Positions 45,957 through 56,592 of a stretch of 64,000 bases of DNA are shown one piece after another. Where the stretch lies: the NCBI RefSeq assembly GCF_002001005.1, contig NZ_MUNX01000144.1, forward strand, positions 1 to 64,000, in the 5' to 3' direction. The DNA comes from Flavobacterium sp. A45. GTDB lineage: Bacteria; Bacteroidota; Bacteroidia; Flavobacteriales; Flavobacteriaceae. The notes below the pieces were generated by a model. The model saw only the letters and a list, made by a program, of their open reading frames with translations. It was not told where the DNA came from and ran no database searches. Position numbers and translations under genes: made by a program. Positions within the stretch are counted from its first letter, which is position 1. Each line of letters opens with the position of its first letter.

Positions 45957-46577
45957 TTAATTGGTTTTTAATGATTTTTCAAAAGGAACTCTTTGCAATA
46001 TACTTCGACCAAGCGTAACTTCATCAGCATATTCTAATTCATCTCCAACAGCAATTCCTCTGGCAATTGTTGAAACTACTATAGGCAAATCGGCTATTTG
46101 TTTATAGATATAAAAATTCGTTGTATCTCCTTCCATTGTAGAACTCAATGCAAATATAATTTCTTTGACTTGCCCTAACTTGGCTTTCTCTATCAACTTA
46201 GAAATAGTAAGCTGACTAGGGCCTACTCCGTCAATAGGCGAAATTTTACCTCCTAAAACATGATAAATTCCTCGAAATTGACCTGTATTTTCAATTGCCA
46301 TGACATCTCGAATATCCTCGACAACACAAATAATTTGATGGTTTCTACTTGAATTGGCACAGATTTCACAAACTTCACTATCTGAAATGTTATGACAGCT
46401 ATTGCAATATTTGATTTCCTCTCGCATTGTGACCAATGCTTGAGCCAAAAAGGTAGCTTGCTCTTTGGGTTGTTTTAAAATATGCAGAACCAAACGCAAA
46501 GCGGTTCTTTTGCCAATACCAGGCAATTGAGCCATTTCATTAACTGCTTTTTCTATTAGTTTTGAAGAAAATTCCAT
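45957..46577 (-). CDS. recR: Recombination protein RecR
   Basis: About 206 residues from the ATG at 46575-46577 ([29 protein letters not shown]). A helix-hairpin-helix is followed by a C4 zinc finger ([16 protein letters not shown]) and a Toprim domain ([15 protein letters not shown]). It acts with RecO and RecF in loading RecA during repair. It marks the end of the polysaccharide locus. Confidence 0.97.
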   Translation of the reverse strand: MEFSSKLIEKAVNEMAQLPGIGKRTALRLVLHILKQPKEQATFLAQALVTMREEIKYCNSCHNISDSEVCEICANSSRNHQIICVVEDIRDVMAIENTGQFRGIYHVLGGKISPIDGVGPSQLTISKLIEKAKLGQVKEIIFALSSTMEGDTTNFYIYKQIADLPIVVSTIARGIAVGDELEYADEVTLGRSILQRVPFEKSLKTN

Positions 46578-46768
46578 GGATACAAAAGTAAGCAATTTGA
46601 CAAACTGCCATTTAGAAAATTAAATCTATTTTAAAAGACAATACTTAATCTTGAAACAAATGAAGAAATAACTTTTCTGTACAAAATCAATGCCTAATGT
46701 TTCCCAAAAAAAATATTTCAATCAAACCTGTTGATTGTTTTGACTTACCCCAGATGGAAGCGGCATCC

Positions 46769-46802
46769 TTTTTTTGTCTCTTTTTTCTAAGAGACAAAAA
46801 AA
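46769..46802. terminator. Strong hairpin between the CoA-binding gene and recR
   Basis: A perfect 14-bp stem (46769-46782 and 46789-46802) has A/T-rich outer arms and a 6-nt loop, so it can act as an intrinsic terminator on either strand; here it follows the CoA-binding gene on the minus strand. GC-rich words GGAAGCGGCATCC and GCGGACAGCTGG flank it. Confidence 0.75.
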
Positions 46803-46837
46803 GATATAGCGGACAGCTGGAATAGGTCCTGAAAAAA

Positions 46838-47206
46838 CTAATATTTATTCAAAGTTAACAATACCAATGTACAAGCAGCCTCATACTTTATATTATTCAA
46901 ATCCAATAATTGATAAAACTCTGGATTTTCGGTTCCTGGGTTAAATAAAACCCTTTTTGGCTTAGCATCAACGATATAATTATAATAATCCCTTTGACGT
47001 GTTGGATTTAGGTATAGCGAAATGGTGTCAATATTTTTAACGGGTATCGCTTTTGTGTTTATTTTAACTCCTGCCACTTCCCCCGTATTTTGCCCCAAAG
47101 CAAGAACTGAATGTCCTTTGGCTACAAGCATTTCAATCGCTTTATAAGCTGCTTTTTCTGATTTTACAGTTGCTCCAAGAACTAAGGTTTTTTTATTTTT
47201 TGTCAT
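46838..47206 (-). CDS. CoA-binding domain protein
   Basis: 122 residues forming one Rossmann-like CoA-binding domain (TLVLGATVKSEKAAYKAIEMLVAKGHSVLALGQNTGEVAG near the start, RVLFNPGTENPEF near residue 85). Small stand-alone proteins of this family are common and have no defined reaction. It is apparently monocistronic, with its own promoter and terminator. Confidence 0.85.
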   Translation of the reverse strand: MTKNKKTLVLGATVKSEKAAYKAIEMLVAKGHSVLALGQNTGEVAGVKINTKAIPVKNIDTISLYLNPTRQRDYYNYIVDAKPKRVLFNPGTENPEFYQLLDLNNIKYEAACTLVLLTLNKY

Positions 47207-47225
47207 TTTAAATCAATATAAGCTA

Positions 47226-47259
47226 CAAAAGTAATCAAAAAGGATTAAGCACTAACCAA
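47226..47259 (-). promoter_or_regulatory. Promoter of the CoA-binding gene
   Basis: On the minus strand TTG (47257-47259) is followed after 23 bp by TACTTTTG (47226-47233), matching the Bacteroidota -33/-7 pattern. The box ends 20 bp before the start codon. Confidence 0.45.
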
Positions 47260-47359
47260 ATAGTTGATACAAACCTATAAAAAGCCATTAACCATCAATC
47301 CTCCTAATTGATTCTGCAATTGTTTCCACCATTTAATGAAATAAACAATTACATAACTC

Positions 47360-47388
47360 TTGTTTAAACTTATTTATACATAAATTCG
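47360..47388 (+). promoter_or_regulatory. Promoter of marC
   Basis: TTG at 47360-47362 and TAAATTCG at 47381-47388 (one mismatch to TAnnTTTG) are separated by 18 bp. The box lies 28 bp before the start codon. Confidence 0.4.
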
Positions 47389-47416
47389 TAATTTTACAAT
47401 CAAAAATCAAAACTGA

Positions 47417-48046
47417 ATGGATTTATTTATTTACTTATTTGTTGCTTTATTTTCTGTTTTAAACCCCATAGGAACTGTTCCAATATTTGTCGGTCTTACA
47501 CAAGGAGATTCCAAACAAGAATGTTCCAGAATTTCACTATGGACATCGATAAATGTATTTTTAATCCTTATCATTTCATTTTTTGCTGGAAAATATGTTT
47601 TGATCTTTTTTGGCATTAGCATCGATTCCCTTAGAATTGCTGGGGGTCTAATCATTGTAAGTTCAGGTTTTTCCTTGCTTTCAGGCAAATTCAATAAAAA
47701 AAGAGGTATTAACAAAAAGATTGAAACCGATGCTCAAAAACGAAATGACATTGCTTTGACTCCATTGGCCATACCGATGCTTGCTGGCCCAGGGTCTATT
47801 TCCCTATTAATTGCATTTTACCAAGAACATAATTCTACCAACGAACTTATAATAGCCTCACTTGCAATATTAGCTATCGCTATTGCTATTTTCATTATTT
47901 TGAGAAGCGCACATTATTTAGCACAATTACTTGGCGCCTCTGGTATAGTAGCAATTTCAAGAATTGTTGGATTCATAGTAATTGCAATTGGTATTCAATA
48001 CATTGTAAGCGCCCTTATCAACATTATCAAGGGCAATTTGATGTAA
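47417..48046 (+). CDS. marC: MarC family integral membrane protein
   Basis: 209 residues with six hydrophobic segments. LFSVLNPIGTVPIFVGLTQG (16-35) and DIALTPLAIPMLAGPGSISLLI match the two halves of the MarC family. Despite the name, the family is not linked to antibiotic resistance and its substrate is unknown. It is one of only two plus-strand genes here and converges on ctlX through a shared terminator. Confidence 0.9.
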   Translation: MDLFIYLFVALFSVLNPIGTVPIFVGLTQGDSKQECSRISLWTSINVFLILIISFFAGKYVLIFFGISIDSLRIAGGLIIVSSGFSLLSGKFNKKRGINKKIETDAQKRNDIALTPLAIPMLAGPGSISLLIAFYQEHNSTNELIIASLAILAIAIAIFIILRSAHYLAQLLGASGIVAISRIVGFIVIAIGIQYIVSALINIIKGNLM

Positions 48047-48063
48047 TTCAAAAAATTATCAAT

Positions 48064-48114
48064 AAAAAAATCCAAATTCTAATTAGCACTAGCTGTTCGA
48101 ATTTGGATTTTTTT
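48064..48114. terminator. Bidirectional terminator between marC and ctlX
   Basis: TCCAAATTC (48071-48079) pairs with GAATTTGGA (48099-48107), extended by a run of seven A and a matching run of T on the outside. It serves the convergent genes on both strands. Confidence 0.85.
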
Positions 48115-48132
48115 ATTTTAAAAATTATAATT

Positions 48133-49068
48133 TTATTCTCTTGGCAAGAAAATCTCTGCCATCATACAACGAGCACTTCCACCGCCACAAGCTTCGATAG
48201 TATCTAAACTTGAACTCAAAATTGTTACATGTTCTTCTAATTGAGCAATTTGTTTTTTAGTCAAACTTTGATGAGCTGAAGCACTCATTATCAAATATCT
48301 TCTGTCGTCAGTTCCTTTTACTTCGAGCATATTTCCCGCAAAATTATTTACCTGCTCTTCAGTAATCAAAATGATTTCTTTTTCATCCCCTTTCAGACTG
48401 TCAAGTACCATTTTTCGTTCTTTTTTGTCATCGATACAATCGGCACAAATAACAGCAAAAGTTTCACCAAGACACATCATTACATTAGTGTGGTAAATCA
48501 GTTTACGCTCTCCGTTAACGGTTTGAAAAGCTTCAAAAATTACTGGCGTAAATTCAAAGTCTTCACAAAACTCAATAAACAACTCTTCATCTGCTCTTGG
48601 AGAAAGAGCACAATAAGCCTTTCCATTAGCTCTATCCAACAGCAAACTTCCTGTTCCCTCTAAGAAAAAACCATCTTCTTCAGCAGATGTATAATCCATA
48701 ATATTATCGATTATAAATCCTTTCTCTTCCAAAGTATCTAGAATATCTTCGCGACGTTCCAGTCGACGATTCTCTGCAAACATAGGATATAATGCTACAT
48801 CCCCGTTCTCATGAAATGATATCCAATTGTTAGGAAAAATACTGTCTGGCGTATCAGCATTCTCTTTGTCATCTACTACAGTCACATCTACCCCAACCGC
48901 ACGAAGCTTTTCAACAAAAACATCAAATTCCTGTTGTGCTTTTGCATTAACTGTGGCTGGCAAAAGACCGTCTAAAACTTTTTGATAGTAATTATTCACT
49001 GCCGTTTGTTCATTCATACGGAATGCAACTGGCCGAATCATCAAAATGGAGTTTGTTGTTTGTTTCAT
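48133..49068 (-). CDS. ctlX: CtlX-type guanidino-group hydrolase (amidinotransferase superfamily)
   Basis: 311 residues. The start SILMIRPVAFRMNEQTAVNNYYQ and the end EACGGGSARCMMAEIFLP (nucleophile Cys301) are typical of the CtlX group. IFPNNWISFHENGDVALYPM and YHTNVMMCLGE supply the Asp, Glu and His of the pentein active site. The group was named for citrulline utilisation and is related to dimethylarginine hydrolases. A paralogous gene lies directly upstream, and the two are probably co-transcribed. Confidence 0.85.
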   Translation of the reverse strand: MKQTTNSILMIRPVAFRMNEQTAVNNYYQKVLDGLLPATVNAKAQQEFDVFVEKLRAVGVDVTVVDDKENADTPDSIFPNNWISFHENGDVALYPMFAENRRLERREDILDTLEEKGFIIDNIMDYTSAEEDGFFLEGTGSLLLDRANGKAYCALSPRADEELFIEFCEDFEFTPVIFEAFQTVNGERKLIYHTNVMMCLGETFAVICADCIDDKKERKMVLDSLKGDEKEIILITEEQVNNFAGNMLEVKGTDDRRYLIMSASAHQSLTKKQIAQLEEHVTILSSSLDTIEACGGGSARCMMAEIFLPRE

Positions 49069-49137
49069 ATTTTTTATGGTATTATCATTAAAAGAATCTA
49101 TTGCTTAAAGTTAAACAATAAAACCCAAAACGAATTA

Positions 49138-50052
49138 TTAATCTCTAATTAATGGCAAAGTCGAACATCGTAACAATCCTTCTTGCTTTGCAATTTCGGC
49201 ATAAGGAATTTCTTCAACTATAAATCCATTAGCCCGAAGCCAATTATTTAATCTCGTGAAATTCTTTTCAGAAACAACAACATTTGTATCTATCGAAAAC
49301 ACATTGGAATTCATATTATACATTTCATCCCGAGTAATATGAAACAAGTTTTCTTTTCCAAAAAGATTTACAAGAAACATATAATCTGCTTCTTCTCTAA
49401 ATCCTCTTTTGTATATAATCCCTTTGTCTTTTCCTACTGGCTGAAAACAACAATCAAGATGCAAAGCATTATCACGAGCTTCAATTCTTGATTTAACCAA
49501 ATCAAAATCTTTTACAATTTTATTCGGAAATAAATCTTTTAAAAATTTCACACCATGCTTATTGGTTCTTGCAGTTATATAACTAGCATAGTCACTCCCT
49601 TTGTAAGTCCCAACAAAAATATAATCATTCCAAAGCATAACATCTCCTCCTTCTATATGAACTTCTTCTGGAGGGCGAACTACTTTTGACGGATTAATTT
49701 GGTCAATTATGTATTGAATAGCGTCCAATTCTCGTTCACGATCCGGCAAAATATTTGATTTAACAAAAGTATCATCAATCACAAAACCTATATCTCTTGC
49801 AAATATCTGATTGTAATTTTCTATCATTTCCGGGCGTAAAACAGTTACTCCATATTTTTGAAAAACCGAATTAAAGGCTTCCATTTCAATCACCATATCA
49901 GCCTCTATTGGGTAGGTATTGGCTAAAATATGTTCTAAGGATTTAGGATCATAAGCTTCTTCCGCTTTTGGAGTCGGACCATTATTAACAGCAGAACCTA
50001 ACACCACTACCCTCAATTTTGAGGTTTCATTTTTTATGTTTAATTCCAGCAT
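49138..50052 (-). CDS. Arginine deiminase-like hydrolase (amidinotransferase superfamily)
   Basis: About 304 residues from the ATG at 50050-50052 (MLELNIKNETSKLRVVVLGSA); an in-frame extension of 13 codons upstream overlaps the terminator and is unlikely to be used. FARDIGFVIDD, EGGDVMLWND and LHLDCCFQPVG are active-site blocks of the pentein fold, and Cys296 near the end (LLRCSTLPLIRD) is the likely nucleophile. The substrate is probably arginine or a related guanidino compound. Confidence 0.82.
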   Translation of the reverse strand: MLELNIKNETSKLRVVVLGSAVNNGPTPKAEEAYDPKSLEHILANTYPIEADMVIEMEAFNSVFQKYGVTVLRPEMIENYNQIFARDIGFVIDDTFVKSNILPDRERELDAIQYIIDQINPSKVVRPPEEVHIEGGDVMLWNDYIFVGTYKGSDYASYITARTNKHGVKFLKDLFPNKIVKDFDLVKSRIEARDNALHLDCCFQPVGKDKGIIYKRGFREEADYMFLVNLFGKENLFHITRDEMYNMNSNVFSIDTNVVVSEKNFTRLNNWLRANGFIVEEIPYAEIAKQEGLLRCSTLPLIRD

Positions 50053-50074
50053 TTTTATAACTTTTGCCAAAGAT

Positions 50075-50106
50075 AAAAAAAAAAGCTCCACCGTAAAGTG
50101 AAGCTT
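50075..50106 (-). terminator. Terminator after citrate synthase
   Basis: On the minus strand AAGCTTCAC and GTGGAGCTT pair (one G-T) around a 5-nt loop, followed by ten T. It lies 20 bp past the gltA stop. Confidence 0.8.
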
Positions 50107-50124
50107 TAATAAACTATTTAAGAT

Positions 50125-51399
50125 TTATGATTTAACATATTCTCTCAAAGGATAACCTGTATAAATCTGTCTTGGTCTTCCTATTGGCTCTTTATTTTCT
50201 CTCATTTCTTTCCATTGAGCAATCCAACCTGGTAATCTACCTATTGCAAATAATACGGTAAACATATCAGTTGGAATTCCTAAAGCTCTATAAATGATTC
50301 CTGAATAAAAATCAACATTAGGGTATAGATTTCTTGATTTGAAATATTCATCTTCTAAAGCAGACATTTCCAATTTTTTTGCAATTTCAAGAATAGGATC
50401 ATTAACTCCCAAAGTTGCAAGTACTTCATCCGCTGCTTTCTTGATTATTTTTGCTCTTGGATCAAAGTTTTTATAAACTCTATGACCAAATCCCATTAAT
50501 CTGAAAGGATCATTTTTATCTTTCGCTTTCGCTAAATACTTATCAGCATCTCCACCTGTAGCATGAATTTCTTCTAACATTTCTAGAACAGCCTGGTTTG
50601 CACCACCGTGTAATGGTCCCCATAAAGCAGAAACTCCAGCAGAAATAGAAGCAAAAAGTCCAGCATGTGATGAACCTACCATTCTCACTGTTGAAGTAGA
50701 ACAGTTTTGCTCATGATCAGCATGAAGAATAAATAATTTATCCAACGCATCAATAACAATAGGATTTGCACTGTAAGGCCCAGTAGGCAACTTAAACATC
50801 AAATTCATAAAGTTCTCAACATAACCTATTGTATTATCATAATAATTCAAAGGATACCCCATACTTTTTCTATAAGTCCAAGTAGCAATAACTAAAAATT
50901 TAGCAATAGTTTTACAAACAGCATCATACATTTCCTTTTCATTATCCGCATCTACCGACTTAGGATTAAAAGCAGTCAAAGCACTTGTCAAAGAAGACAA
51001 CACTCCCATTGGGTGAGCCGTTCTTGGAAAACCATCCAAAATAATCTTCATTTCTTCACTTACTAAAGTGAATTTTCGGATGTCATTTTCAAATTGCTCT
51101 AATCTTTCAACAGAAGGCAATTCTCCAAAAATTATTAAATAAGAAACTTCTAAAAAATGAGATTTCTCAGCTAATTCTTCAATTGAATACCCTCTATAAC
51201 GTAAAATCCCAAGTTCTCCATCCAAAAAGGTAATTTCACTTTTACAAGAACCAGAATTTTTATAACCTGGATCAAGAGTAATCACGCCAGACATATCTCG
51301 TAATTTACTTATATCTACGGCAGCTTCATTCTCACTCCCAACAATTACGGGAAGTTCAAATTTTTCACCGTCAATTTCTAATATTGCTATTTTTGACAT
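50125..51399 (-). CDS. gltA: Citrate synthase
   Basis: 424 residues, type II citrate synthase with the N-terminal beta domain (ILEIDGEKFELPVIVGSENE) and DPGYKNSGSCKSEITFLDGE. Active-site blocks are LHADHEQNCSTSTVRMVGSSHA, GPLHGGANQAVLEML and GFGHRVYKNFDPRA (two His and the later Asp). It condenses acetyl-CoA and oxaloacetate at the entry to the citric acid cycle. Confidence 0.97.
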   Translation of the reverse strand: MSKIAILEIDGEKFELPVIVGSENEAAVDISKLRDMSGVITLDPGYKNSGSCKSEITFLDGELGILRYRGYSIEELAEKSHFLEVSYLIIFGELPSVERLEQFENDIRKFTLVSEEMKIILDGFPRTAHPMGVLSSLTSALTAFNPKSVDADNEKEMYDAVCKTIAKFLVIATWTYRKSMGYPLNYYDNTIGYVENFMNLMFKLPTGPYSANPIVIDALDKLFILHADHEQNCSTSTVRMVGSSHAGLFASISAGVSALWGPLHGGANQAVLEMLEEIHATGGDADKYLAKAKDKNDPFRLMGFGHRVYKNFDPRAKIIKKAADEVLATLGVNDPILEIAKKLEMSALEDEYFKSRNLYPNVDFYSGIIYRALGIPTDMFTVLFAIGRLPGWIAQWKEMRENKEPIGRPRQIYTGYPLREYVKS

Positions 51400-51435
51400 A
51401 TTTTTTTATGAAATAAAATTTAATTTATAATTTAC

Positions 51436-51443
51436 CAAATCTA
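51436..51443 (-). promoter_or_regulatory. Candidate -7 element for gltA
   Basis: TAGATTTG on the minus strand matches TAnnTTTG and lies about 37 bp before the gltA start. A -33 TTG is not evident. Confidence 0.38.
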
Positions 51444-51500
51444 AGGAATTCCACATTAAATTAAAAACTAATTGAACATTGAATTTGTTAAAAATTCAAT

Positions 51501-51530
51501 AAAAAAGCCATTCATCATAGATGAATGGCT
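51501..51530 (-). terminator. Terminator after enolase
   Basis: An 11-bp perfect stem AGCCATTCATC with a 3-nt loop is followed on the minus strand by six T. It lies 24 bp past the eno stop. Confidence 0.9.
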
Positions 51531-51553
51531 CAATTACTATAAATTCATTACAA

Positions 51554-52858
<1,305 letters not shown>

Positions 52859-52922
52859 TTATGTTATTAATTTGTATTTTCCTCAAAATTAAATAAAAAA
52901 AATCAGAAGTCTTTATTCTAAA

Positions 52923-52952
52923 ATCGTTAATATCTTTTTATTTATTAACGAT
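52923..52952 (-). terminator. Possible terminator after carA
   Basis: ATCGTTAAT and ATTAACGAT form a 9-bp stem with a 12-nt loop, followed by only four T on the minus strand. It is less convincing than the others nearby. Confidence 0.5.
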
Positions 52953-52964
52953 AACGTTTTAGTC

Positions 52965-54068
52965 TTATACAGATTTCATATTTTCAACAAACAGATCAAA
53001 AAGATAAGAAGAATCGTGCGGTCCTGGACTTGCTTCTGGATGATATTGTACAGAAAAACAATTTTTATTTTTCATTCGCATACCAGCAACAGTTCCATCA
53101 TTCAAATGTAAATGTGTAATCTCCAAATCAGGGTGATTATCAAGTTCCTCTTTATTTACTGCAAAACCATGATTTTGAGAAGTAATCTCGCCTTTACCAG
53201 TAATTATATTTTTTACAGGATGATTAATACCTCTATGTCCATTAAACATTTTGTATGTAGAAACACCATTTGCCAAAGCGATAACTTGATGACCTAAACA
53301 AATACCAAATAAAGGCTTGTTGTTTTGAATAATTTCTTTTGCCACTTGTATAGCACTATCCAATGGGTCAGGATCTCCGGGACCGTTAGATAAAAAGAAA
53401 CCATCTGGATTAAAAGAAGCCAATTCTGCGTAAGTAGCATTATATGGAAAAACCTTAATATAACAATCTCTTTTGGCTAAGTTGCGTAGAATATTTTCTT
53501 TAATACCTAAATCTAAAGCTGAAATTTTATATGTGGCATTTTCATCACCATAAAAGTAAGGCTCAAGAGTAGACACTTTAGAGGCTAGTTCTAAGCCTTT
53601 CATGTCAGGCACATCTGCTAATAGCTTTTTCAGTTCTTCAATAGGTGTATCATCGGTACAAATAACCGCGTTCATCGCACCATTTTCGCGTATATAACTT
53701 ACCAATGCGCGAGTATCCACATCTGAGATACAAATCAAATTCTGCTTAGTAAAATAATTTTCCAAGCTCCCTGATGAATCAACTCTAGAATAATTAAAAC
53801 TAAAATTTTTACATACCAAACCAGCAATTTTTATACTAGTAGATTCGACTTCTTTGTCATTTACCCCATAATTACCAATATGAGCATTTGTAGCAACCAT
53901 TAACTGACCAAAATAAGAAGGATCTGTAAAAATCTCTTGATACCCAGTCATACCTGTATTAAAACAAACTTCCCCAAAAGTTTTTCCGCTTATTCCAATT
54001 GATTTACCGTGGAATATGGTTCCGTCACTTAATAAAAGAATAGCGCTTTTTCGTGTTGTATATTTCAT
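52965..54068 (-). CDS. carA: Carbamoyl-phosphate synthase small subunit
   Basis: About 367 residues from the ATG at 54066-54068 (MKYTTRKSAILLLSDGTIFHG). The N-terminal half carries the small-subunit fold (FNTGMTGYQEIFTDPSYFGQ); the C-terminal glutamine amidotransferase has the nucleophile Cys in FGICLGHQVIAL and the His/Glu pair in YHPEASPGP. It supplies ammonia for carbamoyl phosphate in pyrimidine and arginine synthesis. carB is not in the window. Confidence 0.97.
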   Translation of the reverse strand: MKYTTRKSAILLLSDGTIFHGKSIGISGKTFGEVCFNTGMTGYQEIFTDPSYFGQLMVATNAHIGNYGVNDKEVESTSIKIAGLVCKNFSFNYSRVDSSGSLENYFTKQNLICISDVDTRALVSYIRENGAMNAVICTDDTPIEELKKLLADVPDMKGLELASKVSTLEPYFYGDENATYKISALDLGIKENILRNLAKRDCYIKVFPYNATYAELASFNPDGFFLSNGPGDPDPLDSAIQVAKEIIQNNKPLFGICLGHQVIALANGVSTYKMFNGHRGINHPVKNIITGKGEITSQNHGFAVNKEELDNHPDLEITHLHLNDGTVAGMRMKNKNCFSVQYHPEASPGPHDSSYLFDLFVENMKSV

Positions 54069-54086
54069 GTGTAATTTAATATTGTG

Positions 54087-54117
54087 CAAATTTAAATTTT
54101 TAAAACAGTGGACGCAA
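54087..54117 (-). promoter_or_regulatory. Promoter of carA
   Basis: On the minus strand TTG (54115-54117) and TAAATTTG (54087-54094) are separated by 20 bp, a full match to the Bacteroidota -33/-7 pattern. The box ends 18 bp before the ATG, so the leader is short. Confidence 0.65.
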
Positions 54118-54290
54118 CGTTTTTTTTGAATAATTCATACTATTTGAAACTCAATGATAGAGAGTAACAAAATGACAGTAAAATGTTCAAAAATGACAGG
54201 ATACTATATTCAAAAAAACTAACATGCAAAAACACCATTTCGATTTCTAATCAATAACTGAAGCAACAATGATTGATCATTATAAAAAAT

Positions 54291-54326
54291 CAAAAAAAAA
54301 GGATAAACTATAAATAGTTTATCCTT
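54291..54326 (-). terminator. Terminator of the ribosomal protein cluster
   Basis: AAGGATAAACTA and TAGTTTATCCTT form a 12-bp stem with a 4-nt loop, followed on the minus strand by about eight T. It lies about 30 bp past the rplQ stop and ends the alpha operon. Confidence 0.9.
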
Positions 54327-54354
54327 GATTATTATCGAATGATTATTTTCATAA

Positions 54355-54840
54355 TTATTCAGCTGCATCAGTTGATTCAGCCTCGGCAGCTGGAGCTTCA
54401 GTAGCTTCGTCTGCTTTTTTAGCTTTTCCACCACGACGGCTTTTAGCTTTCTTAACTTCTTTTTTACCTCCGTTGTAAAGTTCATTGAAATCAACTAGTT
54501 CGATCATTGCCATATCAGCATTATCTCCTAAACGATTTCCAACTTTAATGATACGAGTGTATCCACCTGGACGGTCTCCTACTTTCGCTGCAACATCTCT
54601 GAACAAGTCAGTAACTGCATATTTACTACGTAAGTAAGCAAAAACGATACGACGATTATGAGTAGTATCTGATTTTGATTTTGTTATAAGCGGCTCAACG
54701 AATTGTTTAAGCGCTTTAGCTTTTGCAACAGTAGTGTTTATACGTTTGTGCTCAATAAGAGAACAAGCCATATTTGCCAACATAGAACTTCTATGTGCAG
54801 TCTGTCTGCTTAAGTGATTGAATTTTTTTCCGTGTCTCAT
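54355..54840 (-). CDS. rplQ: 50S ribosomal protein L17
   Basis: 161 residues. [25 protein letters not shown] is the family opening and [20 protein letters not shown] closes the core. An extra Lys-, Ala- and Glu-rich tail of about 45 residues ([13 protein letters not shown]... [10 protein letters not shown]) follows, as is usual in Bacteroidota. Last gene of the cluster. Confidence 0.98.
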   Translation of the reverse strand: MRHGKKFNHLSRQTAHRSSMLANMACSLIEHKRINTTVAKAKALKQFVEPLITKSKSDTTHNRRIVFAYLRSKYAVTDLFRDVAAKVGDRPGGYTRIIKVGNRLGDNADMAMIELVDFNELYNGGKKEVKKAKSRRGGKAKKADEATEAPAAEAESTDAAE

Positions 54841-54858
54841 TGCTTTATGAAATTTAAC

Positions 54859-54873
54859 CCCGATAGAATCGGG
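54859..54873. repeat. CCCGAT-AGA-ATCGGG hairpin between rpoA and rplQ
   Basis: A perfect 6-bp GC-rich stem with a 3-nt loop lies in the 39-bp gap between rpoA and rplQ. No T run follows, so it is not a terminator. It may stabilise or process the mRNA, or be a small dispersed palindrome. Confidence 0.55.
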
Positions 54874-54879
54874 ATTAGA

Positions 54880-55872
54880 TTATTCTTTATCTAGTTTGTA
54901 TTTTGCTAAATCCATACCGAAGTTCAAATTTTTAACTGCAACAAGCTCATCAAGTTCAGTTAAAGATTTTTTACCAAAATTACGGAATTTCATTAGGTCA
55001 TTTTTATTGAACGATACTAAATCACCAAGTGTATCAACTTCAGCCGCTTTCAAGCAATTTAATGCTCTAACAGAAAGATCCATATCAACAAGCTTAGTTT
55101 TAAGCAATTGTCTCATGTGCAATGACTCTTCATCATAAGATTCTGTTTGTGCAATTTCGTCAGCCTCAAGTGTAATTCTTTCATCAGAAAACAACATGAA
55201 ATGGTGAATTAAAACTTTTGCAGCTTCAGTAAGAGCATCTTTAGGATTGATTGATCCATCAGTTTTTATTTCAAAAACTAATTTTTCATAATCTGTTTTT
55301 TGCTCTACACGGAAGTTTTCAATTGCATACTTAACATTTTTTACAGGAGTAAAAATTGAGTCAGTAAAAATAGTTCCTATTGCAGCATTCTGTTTTTTGT
55401 TCTCTTCAGCAGGAACATATCCTCTACCTTTTTCAATAGTTAAATCGAAATTCAGTTTGATTTTGCTATCTAAATTACAGATAACAAGCTCTGGATTCAA
55501 AACTTGGAAACCTGAAATAAATTTTTGAAAATCACCAGCTGTTAATTGGTCTTTACCAGAAACAGAAATAGTAACTGATTCATTATCTATATCTTCAATT
55601 TGACGTTTGAAACGTACTTGTTTAAGATTAAGAATAATTTCGGTAACGTCTTCAACAACTCCTGAAATAGTAGAAAACTCATGATCTACACCTTCTATAC
55701 GAACAGATGTAATTGCATAACCTTCTAATGCTGAAAGCAAAACTCTTCTAAGTGCATTACCAACGGTCAATCCATATCCAGGTTCTAAAGGTCTAAATTC
55801 AAATTTACCTTCAAAATCGGTTGAATCGATCATGATAACTTTATCGGGCTTCTGAAAATTAAATATTGCCAT
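54880..55872 (-). CDS. rpoA: RNA polymerase alpha subunit
   Basis: 330 residues. The N-terminal dimerisation domain has [30 protein letters not shown]; the C-terminal domain has [19 protein letters not shown] and [15 protein letters not shown]. Both are complete. The gene lies 22 bp after rpsD. Confidence 0.99.
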   Translation of the reverse strand: MAIFNFQKPDKVIMIDSTDFEGKFEFRPLEPGYGLTVGNALRRVLLSALEGYAITSVRIEGVDHEFSTISGVVEDVTEIILNLKQVRFKRQIEDIDNESVTISVSGKDQLTAGDFQKFISGFQVLNPELVICNLDSKIKLNFDLTIEKGRGYVPAEENKKQNAAIGTIFTDSIFTPVKNVKYAIENFRVEQKTDYEKLVFEIKTDGSINPKDALTEAAKVLIHHFMLFSDERITLEADEIAQTESYDEESLHMRQLLKTKLVDMDLSVRALNCLKAAEVDTLGDLVSFNKNDLMKFRNFGKKSLTELDELVAVKNLNFGMDLAKYKLDKE

Positions 55873-55893
55873 AAATTTCGACTAAGTCAATTA

Positions 55894-56499
55894 TTATTTG
55901 TTGTACAACTCTACGATTAATTGTTCTTTAATGTTTTCTGGAATTTGAAGTCTTGCAGGAACGCTTACAAATGTACCTTGTTTCGTTTCATTATTCCAAG
56001 TAATCCACTCATAAACATGACTTGAATTTGACAAAGAACGTTCGATAGCCTCTAAAGATTTAGATTTTTCACGAACTCCAACTACATCACCAGCTTTTAA
56101 GTGGTAAGAAGGAATATTAACAACTTCGCCATTAACAGTAATGTGACGATGAGAAACGATTTGACGTGCACCTCTTCTAGAAGGAGCAATACCCATTCTA
56201 AAAACAACATTGTCTAATCTTGCTTCACATAATTGTAACAATACTTCACCAGTTACACCTTTGGTAGCTGATGCTTTTTCGAATAAATTTCTGAATTGTT
56301 TTTCTAAAATTCCATAAGAATATTTAGCTTTTTGCTTTTCCATCAATTGGACAGCATATTCAGATTTTTTTCCTCTTTTTTTAGCCATCCCGTGTTGACC
56401 AGGTGGATAATTTCTTTTTTCGAAAGCTTTATCGTCTCCGAAAATTGCCTCGCCAAATTTACGAGCGATTCTTGTACTTGGACCAGTATATCTTGCCAT
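55894..56499 (-). CDS. rpsD: 30S ribosomal protein S4
   Basis: 201 residues. [21 protein letters not shown] at the start lacks the zinc-binding cysteines found in some S4 proteins. The S4 RNA-binding domain has [13 protein letters not shown] and [14 protein letters not shown]. In many bacteria S4 represses its own operon; the 94-bp spacer upstream could hold such a site, but I see no clear structure. Confidence 0.98.
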   Translation of the reverse strand: MARYTGPSTRIARKFGEAIFGDDKAFEKRNYPPGQHGMAKKRGKKSEYAVQLMEKQKAKYSYGILEKQFRNLFEKASATKGVTGEVLLQLCEARLDNVVFRMGIAPSRRGARQIVSHRHITVNGEVVNIPSYHLKAGDVVGVREKSKSLEAIERSLSNSSHVYEWITWNNETKQGTFVSVPARLQIPENIKEQLIVELYNK

Positions 56500-56592
56500 T
56501 TTAAATTGTTTAAGATTGAGATTATGAATTCAGGTCTTATCCTTCGATAATCTATTTTCAATCTAGGTTATACTATAATTAATATTTGAGTA

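Noticed and set aside
54219..54494. 91-codon minus-strand ORF downstream of rplQ
   Set aside because: It lies mostly in another frame of the low-complexity end of rplQ and runs over the terminator hairpin.
56332..56561. 72-codon ORFs on both strands around the rpsD start
   Set aside because: Out-of-frame overlap with rpsD and its upstream spacer; no family resemblance or suitable context.
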